From Malus domestica (lineage: Eukaryota; Streptophyta; Magnoliopsida; Rosales; Rosaceae), in assembly GCF_042453785.1 (NCBI RefSeq), contig NC_091672.1, positions 935,001 to 999,000 on the forward strand: DNA of 64,000 nucleotides, read 5' to 3'. The position numbers and the translations under genes are program-made. The notes below the pieces were generated by a model. That model made no database searches and was not told where the DNA came from. It saw nothing but the letters and a program-made list of their open reading frames with translations. Below, piece after piece: positions 56,236 to 64,000 of the stretch (position 1 is its first letter; each line of letters begins with the position of its first letter).

Positions 56236-57128
56236 TGTGAACACGGAAATTTCCTGAAACGAAAGAGACAAGAACAACGTGCACAAAATAATATTTGTAT
56301 TTGATGATTTTGGGTTACAATCTCTCTTAAATTTGATCCTCTGATTCAATCTCCGTAAGGTGTTGATTTGTGGATGTGCGATTGATCCAAAGGGCCGTTG
56401 GGCTTGATCTAAGGATGAACGTTCTTCAAGGGCCGTGAACTTGATCTTGAAGGTGGATTTGAGCGGATCTTCAAAGGGGCTTTTGGGCTTGATCTTTGAA
56501 GAACAGTGATGAACGGATCTCCAGGGGCTTTTGGGCTTTGATCTTGAAGAACGGTTGGACGTGTGGATTTGTTGATGTTGTTGATCCAATGGGCCGTCGG
56601 GGCTTGATCTTAGAAGAACGATGAACGAAGAACGAAGAACACTTTCTTCAAGGGCCGTCGGGGCTTGATCTTGAATTTGGTGGAAGTTCTTCACGGGGCT
56701 GTCGAGGCTTGATCTCGAAGGTGGATGATTGTTGATCCAAGGGGCCGTCGGGGCTTGATCTTGGAAGAATGATGAACGAAGAACGAAGAACGAAGAATAC
56801 TTTCTTCAAGGGCCGTCGGGGCTTGATCTTGAAGGAGGATTTGATGAAGAACGAAAAGGGCTTTCTTGATCTTTCGGGAATTGCTTGAGAGCTTCGGAGT
56901 TTCAGAGCTTCAGAGCTTTAAGGTGTAATATGAATTCCTCCTTTCAAATGAATGAATTAGCCTTCTATTTATAGAAATTTCCAAGGCCTAATTTTGAATA
57001 TAATATTCTAGATGAAATAAGTCGTTTCTGCCAGGTGTTGACACGTGTCCTATTTGATGACTTTTCCAACTTATTTCGATTTTTTGTTTATCGGTTAACA
57101 TTTATTTACCGAAATTTCGATGTCTACA
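56236..57128 (-). repeat. 3' LTR of the Tat element (893 bp)
   Basis: On the minus strand it begins TGTAGACATCGAAATTTCGG and ends TTTCCGTGTTCACA. It contains about nine degenerate copies of GGGCCGTCGGGGCTTGATCT separated by GAAGAACGATGAACGAAG-like linkers. The partner LTR is outside the window, so length and TSD are unconfirmed. Confidence 0.8.
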
Positions 57129-57144
57129 AATGCCCCCACTTCAA
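57129..57144 (-). promoter_or_regulatory. Polypurine tract
   Basis: On the minus strand GAAGTGGGGGCATT directly precedes the LTR start TGTAGACA: the plus-strand priming site of the element. Confidence 0.7.
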
Positions 57145-57214
57145 GGCGCGTCGTATACATGTGCTTGTCACGTGTAGGAGATGCGTTTTGAAGTCCCTTA
57201 ATGTAGATGTCGAT

Positions 57215-57560
57215 CCAAGGGCCGTCGAGGCTTGATCTTGAAGGTTGAAATTGGACCACAAGGAGCTTCATGTGGTAGATGATCTTTGGCTTTGGTAGTG
57301 GATGAATCGGCACATATTTTGTTGCGCTTGTTGACTTTCCACAGCTTTGATCTTGAACTGGGTTGGAGGATTTTCTGGATTCATCCAATTGTTGATTTTC
57401 CACAGCTTATTCTTGAACTGGATTTGATTCAAATATGGTGGACGCTTGATCTTGAATCGGACTTGTGATTTCCTCAAGGGCCGTCGAGGCTTGATCTTGA
57501 ATTTGGCCGGAAACTTCTTCAAGGGCCGTTGAAGCTTGATTCTTGAAGGTTGACTCAAAC
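57215..57560. repeat. Internal copies of the LTR 28-bp motif
   Basis: GGGCCGTCGAGGCTTGATCT-like units at about 57219, 57479 and 57522 continue outside the LTR boundary, showing that the motif family spans both LTR and internal DNA. Confidence 0.65.
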
Positions 57561-58559
57561 ACATGGCAAGCAGGCACGAGGTGAAGGTGACGGCTTGTTG
57601 CTTTGTTCAATCTTTCTAATTCACACCTGAGCAGTTTGGTCAACGGTATGATCTTCAAGATTGATGGGTTCTTCTTCCAGTTGGTGACTTGATCTTTAAG
57701 GATTTGATCCAAGGGTGGTGAAACGGCACATGCAGCCCACAACGCTTAGCAAGTCGACCCAAGAATTTGAGGGTCAAAACGAGTCCTCCACCCAGAGTGA
57801 TTGCAAACCTGATGATATAAGATACTTTTGATTTTGAAGAAGTAGCGGATGAATCGGCACGTGCTTTGTTGTGCTTGTCTCCACATGCTTCAATGTATCA
57901 TTTTCCCTTGTCTTATCTATTCTTCTGGCAGAATGTAGCATCTTCTCGAGTTCTTCAGCTCAGACTTCTTCTATTAAGCTGACTGTGCAGGCTGCATTCT
58001 TCTCTGCTTGTTTCTTCAGGCAGATGTGGCAGTTTCTTGAGTTCCTCAGCTCGGACTCCTTCTGCTGAGCTGACTGTGAAGACTGCATTCTTCTCTGTTT
58101 GTTTCTTCTGCACGTTGTCTCCACATGCTGCAAGGTATCATTTTCACTTGCCTTATCTGTTCTCCAGGCAAATGTGGCATCCGAGTTTGAGTGGAGGTTC
58201 CGGCATATTGTTTTCTTTATCCTTGTCTTTATAGGTAAGAACAAGGACAAAGGAAATGACAGGGAGAACGCATGATATGAGATACTCTTGCTTTCTACCC
58301 TGGTGATATGAGATACTTTTGCTTTGGTGTCATTTGTTTGCAGAGGTACCCCAAGGAATAAGAAACACTGAGTGACTCGAGAGGCTTTGTTGGGAAGGCA
58401 TTCTCGGAGATGAAGAAAGGTTATGTATGTCTGCCTTGCTATGGAGGGTGAAGGTGGACAGTTATAGGAAATTCTTTAGTACCTGTAGAGGTACTATTCT
58501 TTTACTTGTGTCGGCAACCAATGCGTGATTGATCAGTATGGCTTCACGTGCTTTCTTCT

Positions 58560-58850
58560 TTATCAGAAATCTTCGACAAATTGTCCGTAATTTTCGTCAA
58601 GCTGAGTGTGCATGTGACAGGTGTTAACGAGGCTGAAAAAGACTGGCGCCTCTTCGATATCTGGGATCGGCGCTTCGACAAATTGCCCGTGATTTCCGCA
58701 AAGCTGAGTTTACGCGTGACGGGTGCTGACGAGGCTGAAAAAGACTGGCACCTCTTCGATATCTGGGATCGGCGCTTCGACAACTTGCCCGTGATTTCCG
58801 CAAAGCTGAATTTGCGCGTAACGGGTGCTGACGCGTCTGGAAAAGCAAGA
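58560..58850 (+). repeat. About 123-bp tandem repeat
   Basis: Two and a half copies: AAAGACTGGCGCCTCTTCGA, then TATCTGGGATCGGCGCTTCG, then CGTGATTTCCGCAAAGCTGA. Related to the 65-bp repeat of the 33.4-kb fragment. Confidence 0.85.
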
Positions 58851-59072
58851 TGTTTCTCCGATTTCTGAGCTTGCCTCTTCAATTTTTGAATTGACCTCTT
58901 CGAATTCTGAGCTCGCCTCTTCGATCTCTGAAATCCCGTCGAGTGTTGATTTTTTATAGAGGCACGCAGTTCGTTTCAAAGCTCACTTGAATTTTCGCTT
59001 GTAGAAACTCCCTTTGTGCACTTCTAAGATCTTGATTTTGTCCGACTTCTTATTTCTTCAACACCTTTGAAA

Positions 59073-59738
59073 ATGTCTGGATCCTCCGACCGTCGTTTTG
59101 ATTTGAATCTTGGTGAAGAGGCAGTCCCGCCTTCTCCAGACAACATATGGCGCCCATCTTTCATATCCCCTACTGGTCCTCTTACCGTTGGGGATTCGAT
59201 GATGAAGAATGATATGACCGCTGCGGTGGTGGCCAGGAACCTTGTCACTCCCAAAGATAACAGACTACTTTCCAAACGGTCTGATGAGTTGGCTGTTAAG
59301 GATTATCTGGCTCTTAGTGTGCAATGTGCAGGTTCTGTGTCTAATATGGCCCAACGCCTATTTGCTCGAACTCGTCAAGTTGAATCATTGGCGGCTGAGG
59401 TGATGAGTCTCAAATAGGAGATTAGAGGGCTTAAGCATGAGAATAAACAGTTGCACAAGCTCGCACATAACTATGCTACAACCATGAAGAGGAAGATTAG
59501 CCAGATGCAGGAATCTGACGGTCAGATTTTACTTGATCATCAGAGGTTTGTGGGTTTGTTCCAACATCATTTGCCTTCGTCTTCTGGGGCTGTACCGCTT
59601 AATGAAGCTCCAAATGATCAACCTTCGGTGCCTTCTCCTTCTGGGGTTCCGCCGAGTGATGATGCTCTGAATAATCACCCTCTGGTGCCTCTCCGATCTG
59701 GGGCTCCGCCGAGTACTGAGGCGCCACCTGATCAATGA
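59073..59738 (+). pseudogene. Antisense coiled-coil ORF of the Tat element (stop mutation)
   Basis: Homologous along its length to the 226-aa ORF at 33786-34466. It begins [20 protein letters not shown] and contains [12 protein letters not shown], where the next codon is TAG (59415-59417); the intact copy has CAG there. The frame then reads on to 59738 through the coiled coil and a shorter Pro-rich tail. Comparison of the two copies shows the stop is secondary. It lies antisense to pol. Confidence 0.8.
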
Positions 59739-59860
59739 AGGCTTTTGTTTGTTTGCACTTTTTTTTTTTTTTTTGGTATGTAAATGTTCCGTCTGTAATT
59801 TTTCCAGAGAAATCAATGAAATGGACTTTATTTCTCTCAATGCATTTGTTTTTTTTTTCA

Positions 59861-60379
59861 TGTGGTGCAATCCGCAACATCCTTTTTTTTTTTTAATTTA
59901 TTTATATTTATATTTATATTTATTTATTTTATTTTATTTTATTTTTTTCTTTTCAGATGGTGCAATCCGCACCATCCCCCCCTTTTTTTATATTATTTTT
60001 TTTATTATTATTATTTTTTCAGATGGTGCAATCCGCACCATCCCTCTATTTTTTTATTATTATTTTTTTTTCTTTTCAATGGTGCAATCCGCACCATCCC
60101 CTTTTATTTATTTATTATTTATTTATTTTATTTTATTTTATTATATATATATATATTTTTTTTATATTATTTTATTATATATTTTTTTTCTTTTCAGATG
60201 GTGCAATCCGCACCATACCCCTTTTTTTTTTTTTTTTTTTTTGAGATGGTGCAATCCGCACCATCCCCCCTCTTTTTTTTTTAATTTATTTATTATTTAT
60301 TATTTATTTATTGAATTTTTTATATTATTTTTTATATTTTTATATTTTTTCCTTTTTAGATGGTGCAATCCGCACCATC
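59861..60379. repeat. Array of seven 21-bp perfect-arm hairpins in T-rich spacers
   Basis: Units start at 59861, 59956, 60022, 60078, 60197, 60245 and 60359. The consensus is GATGGTGC, loop AATCC, GCACCATC (8-bp perfect arms). Units 2, 3, 6 and 7 are exact; unit 1 has changes in both outer arms, and units 4 and 5 have one mismatch each. Each is typically preceded by TTTTCA and followed by a short C run, then a T run and AT-rich filler of variable length (27-98 bp). Confidence 0.9.
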
Positions 60380-60418
60380 TTTTTTTTTTTTAATCATCAC
60401 CCTCTCTTCTTTTTTTCC

Positions 60419-60426
60419 TATAAATA
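60419..60426 (+). promoter_or_regulatory. TATA box of the antisense PMD gene
   Basis: TATAAATA is followed about 30 bp later by a GA-rich leader. A likely first exon ends CAAGCTTTTAG with donor GTATG at 60520. Confidence 0.55.
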
Positions 60427-60549
60427 CCCCCATAGGTTGTCTTGGCAATGGGCAGAAGATTGAGCAGAGGGAGGATGCAGACGGGTGACATCGTGGTGCA
60501 GTAACAGCAAGCTTTTAGGTATGTTTTTTTTTTTTTTTTTTTTGGACCT

Positions 60550-60676
60550 CATATATATATATATATATATATAATCTGTTTATGATGCTAGAATATATAT
60601 ATATTCCTTCAATCGTCCCATCACCATCATTGTGTACACATTATATATATTTGTATATGGAACTTGGTTGCCGTGT

Positions 60677-60734
<58 letters not shown>

Positions 60735-60740
60735 CACACA
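60550..60740. repeat. (TA)n microsatellites
   Basis: Long AT runs at about 60550-60572 and 60680-60731, within the probable leader intron of the PMD gene. Confidence 0.9.
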
Positions 60741-60918
60741 CACCCATATACGCACACACATATAATACCATATAATGTGTCTATTTTTATACACAGTGTG
60801 TTTGTGCCTTCACTGATGGATTTCTTTGCTACTGTAACGTGTTTTGAAGGACCGTCTTGTAGCTGCCCACTTTTGCCGTGCCTATTCAAGCTTTGTGGCT
60901 GACTTTTCCGTTGTAGTC

Positions 60919-61722
60919 ATGGTGTTTCTTAAGTGCTTTAAAAACAACACCATCACCATTCTTGCGAAGGAAGGCGATCCACAAGATAGTGGAACGACAT
61001 TGAAGCTTTATGCGCCACTGACTGGCCCTAAGGCACTTGTTCTTCCCATAAAAGACAACTCCATGCATATTAAGTCATGGTCTTCTGAGGTATCTTGAGA
61101 GCTAGTAGACTCCGTTCGACCAACTACAAAGAGGAAGGTGTGCAGATCGAGGATTTTTATCTTGAACTCTTCGCACCATGATCGTGCCAACCCTTTGGTT
61201 AAGTCTAAGCTTCTTGGTGATCGTATCCGTAGCGGAGCTATAGCTTGGAATAGCACCCTGTCGACTACTGGAGGAGCCGCATTCGTTGAGTTTTATTGGG
61301 AATGGCTTGAAGATGTCTTGAGCCGCTCCAAAGATGTACTTACCAACACAGGCATTTATCATGCTGTATACGCATCTTTGTTTAGTTATGATCGTCATCC
61401 TTCCGTCATTCGTGCATTCTTTGACCATTGGTGTTCAGCGACCAACACGCTTCACACGGCTCGAGGGGAGATGTCGATTTCACTTAAGGATCTCCACAAG
61501 CTAGGGGGTCTGCCCATCCAGGGAAAATTTTATGACGAGGTTGTTCCTAGTGTGGAGGAGTTTTCTTGTCGCAACAGTCGAGGATTGCCTGCGAGCTGCC
61601 GCTATTTGTTCTGGGCGTACCATAAGCTTTTCCAAGAGGCCCTCGGTAAGTCAGGCGTGAAGATTTCTTCGTGGATCCGGTTTTGGTATTGGGATGTCGT
61701 GAAGTACAAGAGGCATTCGAAA
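60919..61722 (+). pseudogene. Antisense plant-mobile-domain (PMD) ORF, stop and 3' deletion
   Basis: After an acceptor-like TTGTAG at 60911-60916, the first ATG opens MVFLKCFKNNTITILAKEGD. The PMD core follows: GGAAFVEFYWEWLEDVLSRS, GIYHAVYASLFSYDRHPSVI, SLKDLHKLGGLPIQGKFYDE, then SSWIRFWYWDVVKY. This is the aminotransferase-like plant mobile domain, known from host genes (MAIN/MAIL) and from retrotransposons and Mutator elements. A TGA at 61096-61098 interrupts the frame. Homology ends at about 61722, where the frame runs into sequence that is integrase on the other strand. The domain's C-terminal part is missing. Confidence 0.75.
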
Positions 61723-61726
61723 AAAA

Positions 61727-64000
61727 ATGTTGCTGGGCTTCGAGTCTTTTCTCATCCAGGGCTTCCAGCTCTTGAATGCGCAACTTTGCATTCTCTTCGT
61801 CAGTCAAGCCTTCTTGTAGAGCCATCCTTAGCGAGGGGATTTGACTTTCGAGTGGTAGAACAACTTCCACGCCATATACGAGAGAATAAGGTGTAGCTTG
61901 GGTAGGCGTTCTATATGTCGTCCTGTATGCCCAAAGTGCTTCGCCTATTCTTTCATGCCAGTCTTTCTTTGTTCTGCCGATTACCTTCTTCAGGAGGTTG
62001 CACAATGTCTTGTTAAATGCTTCTGCAAGATCGTTGGCCGGAGCATGATACATGGAGGATTTGTGCTGCTTGAACTTGTATTTCTCGCAGAGCTCGTCCA
62101 CGAGTCGGTTGGAGAACTGTTTTCCGTTGTCAGTGACAATGTAGCGAGGCACGCCATATCGGTGGATGATATGTTCCTTGATGAAACGGACGACAGTTTC
62201 CTTCTTGACTTCCTTCAGGGGTATGGCTTCAGCCCACTTGGAGAAGTAATCTGTTGCAGCCAGGATGTAAGCTTCTCCTGCAGATGACTTTGGCGCAATT
62301 GGTCCTACTACGTCTAATCCCCATGCATCGAATGGCCATGAAGTAGCTGTAGGGTGTAATGGTTCAAGCGGTTGATGTATGAAGTTGGCGTGAAATTGGC
62401 AGGCTTGGCACCTTTTGGCGTGTTCTAGGCAGTCCTTTACCATGCTTGGCTAGTAGTAACCCATTCTTTTGAGCTGGAAATGAAGCTTCGGTCCGGACTG
62501 ATGCGCTCCACATATTCCTGAGTGTGCTTCTTCCATGGCTTGATTGGCTTCTTCCTCGCCTAAGCATCTCAGAAGTACTCATTCAAAAGATCGCCGGTAG
62601 AGTGTCCATTTGTAATAGAGGAAGCGATGCGCTCGTCGACGTACTTCAGAACGGTGTTTTGGATCATCTGGGAGTATTTCATGCTCCAAGTAGTTGATCA
62701 GCGGCGGTCTCCATTCTTCAACGTTGACCGGAAGTATGGAAATAACATTTGTATCACTTAGTACCATTTCAGTGACAGGCGGGATTACCCATCTTTGGCA
62801 GACTGGCACGTTTGTGGCTTCATCTTCTCCTAACGTTATGCTCGAGGCTAGGTTGGCGAGAGCGTCTGCCATTTGATTCTCTTTTCTTGGCACGTGTTCT
62901 AGTGTTACGGCCTCAAATCTTTGTAGCAATTGCGTTGCCAGCCGGAAGTATGGGACGAGATCCTCTTTCCTAACCTCATATTCAGTCAAGAGTTGATTGA
63001 TTTTGAGCTTGGAGTCGCCATATATCTCAAGGGCTATGATTTCCATGTTGATTGCCATTTGGAGCCCGATGATCAGTGCTTGGTACTCAGCGACGTTGTT
63101 GGAGCATAATTCGCTTAGTTGGAATGAATAAGGTAATATTTGCCTTTGTGGCGACATGAATACTACTCCTGCCCCCGCTCCGTCTGCTCGTGCAGATCCG
63201 TCGAAGAACATCGTCCATGTCGGAAATATGTCGATGTAGAACACCTCTTCGTCAGGCAAGTCGTCTGAGATTTTCCAATCGGCTGCGATTGGATGGTCGG
63301 CAAGGAAGTCTGCTAGCGCTTGTCCCTTGATGGCTTTAGTTGGGACGTAGATGATCTCGTATTGATTGAGAAGCAATGCCCATTTAGCTAGTCGTCCTGT
63401 CAAAATTGGCTTGGACATGACATATTTGACCGGGTCAGCTTTAGCAATCAAGTGGATGGTGTAAGCATGCATGTAATGTCTGAGCTTTTGGATGGCAAAC
63501 ATCAAGGCAAGGCACATTTTTTCTATTGGGGAATAGTTCAACTTAGCGCCGGTGAGCGTTCGACTGAGGTAGTAGAGCGCTCATTCTTTCTGGGATTCGT
63601 TTTCCTGTGCTAAGAGTGCTCCAACTGAACTTTCATGAGCAGCGATGTAGAATATGAGCGGTTTCCATGGTAGAGGTGCCCCCAAGACAGGTGGACTTGA
63701 TAAATACTTCTTTATGCTTTCAAAAGCATTATTGCATGCTTTGTCCCATACGAATGGAACATCTTTCTTCATGAGTCGACTGAACGGTTGACAACGCCCT
63801 GCAAGGTTGGAGATGAAGCGTCTGATGATGGCTAGCCGTCCTTGTAGACTTTTCAACTCGTGCAGGTTTCTTGGCTCGGGCATGCTTTGAATGGCCTTGA
63901 TCTTTGATTGGTCCACTTCAATGCCACGATGCTTGACAATGAAGCCGATGAACTTTCCAGATGTGACGCCAAATGCACATTTTAACTGGTTCATCTTGAG
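61727..64000 (-). pseudogene. Tat pol: RT (C-term), RNase H, archaeal-type RNase H, integrase
   Basis: Read from 64000 downward. RT C-terminus/connection: GFIVKHRGIEVDQSKIKAIQ. Ty3-type RNase H region: LNYSPIEKMCLALMFAIQKL. Second, archaeal-type RNase H: TMFFDGSARADGAGAGVVF, NNVAEYQALIIGL, then EIYGDSK and ADALANLAS. Integrase: CQACQFHANFIHQPLEPLHP, first Asp in WGLDVVGPI, second Asp in TDNGKQFSNRL, Glu in LAEAFNKTL. Stops interrupt at about 63581 (TGA), 62579 (TGA) and 62446 (TAG). The frame loses homology after LEALDEKRLEAQQ, so the integrase C-terminal domain is missing. It is not functional. Confidence 0.88.

Larger units (their letters stand above)
56236..64000 (-). mobile_element. Tat-lineage Ty3/gypsy retrotransposon, truncated by window edge
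   Basis: Orientation is minus. The 3' LTR is 56236-57128, preceded by a purine tract (GAAGTGGGGGCATT). Pol occupies about 61.73-64.0 kb, and antisense genes and repeats lie between pol and the 3' LTR. Dual RNase H (a Ty3-type domain plus an additional archaeal-type one) and extra ORFs downstream of pol are hallmarks of the Tat clade (Ogre/Retand/Grande relatives). Pol carries several premature stops and the integrase end is deleted, so this copy is dead. The 5' LTR, gag and most of RT lie beyond position 64000. Confidence 0.85.

Noticed and set aside
59861-60379. CRISPR-like array (short palindromic repeats with spacers)
   Set aside because: The genome is plant nuclear, spacers are T/A-rich low complexity of variable length (27-98 bp), and there are no cas genes. 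It is a retrotransposon-internal repeat.
59749-60393. Long hydrophobic ORFs over the T-rich array
   Set aside because: Phe/Ile/Tyr-rich frames arise from T runs; the only regular peptide is a translation of the hairpin repeat.
61138-61896. 252-codon plus-strand ORF as one protein
   Set aside because: Its first two thirds are the PMD; its end is antisense to integrase. The fusion is a deletion artefact.

Overview
The window is nuclear plant DNA. Genes have introns, and the sequence is dense with LTR retrotransposons, an RTE-type LINE, a SINE and many MITEs. The gene set (VAPYRIN, XCT, FIP2, p23, PGAP3/PER1, DUF639, a HIRD11-like dehydrin) is that of a dicot. The repeat families look like those of Rosaceae (apple/pear tribe); that placement is inference.

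Layout. 1-3.4 kb: a MITE, a solo LTR with a perfect 5-bp target duplication, and an intronless VAPYRIN-type MSP/ankyrin gene on the minus strand. 3.4-13.7 kb: mostly gene-free; it holds a complete 3.49-kb non-autonomous LTR element (7311-10798, TSD TACAC) and a 1-kb TIR element (11911-12913). 13.7-18 kb: a small putative secreted-protein gene and a HIRD11-like KS dehydrin with a 1-bp frameshift, both minus, both with TATA boxes. 18-21.6 kb: MITEs and simple repeats. 21.7-25.6 kb: a complete five-coding-exon PGAP3/PER1 gene on the plus strand. 25.8-26.8 kb: a SINE nested in a MITE, and a frameshifted GCIP (cyclin-D1-binding-protein-like) pseudogene.

27.1-40.8 kb: one minus-strand gene, FIP2 (BTB/T1 plus pentapeptide repeats, 11 coding exons, 301 aa). 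Its fifth intron is about 8.6 kb because an 8350-bp composite retroelement inserted there, flanked by a perfect 17-bp target duplication. The composite has a near-full-length RTE LINE at its 5' end, LTR-retrotransposon material in the middle and a second RTE 3' end at its tail. A 43-bp RTE tail insertion with its own 19-bp TSD lies next to it.

42.5-46.9 kb: a 10-exon DUF639 membrane-protein gene (plus, 699 aa). 48.2-50.7 kb: a p23 co-chaperone gene (minus, 153 aa). 51.8-55.4 kb: XCT (XAP5 family, minus, 336 aa, 12 exons). FIP2 and XCT each need one GC-AG intron.

56.2-64 kb: the 3' part of a degenerate Tat-lineage Ty3/gypsy element on the minus strand, running off the right edge. It has a 3' LTR at 56236-57128, a polypurine tract, and RT/RNase H/archaeal-type RNase H/integrase at about 61.73-64 kb. 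Between pol and the 3' LTR are antisense genes: a plant-mobile-domain ORF and a coiled-coil ORF. This interval also holds a seven-copy array of a perfect 8-bp-arm hairpin in T-rich spacers.

The host genes are independent housekeeping, signalling or symbiosis genes with no sign of co-regulation. The structural interest is in the retroelements. Exon coordinates were derived by eye from splice sites and reading frame; every complete host CDS joins without a frame break, except the dehydrin.
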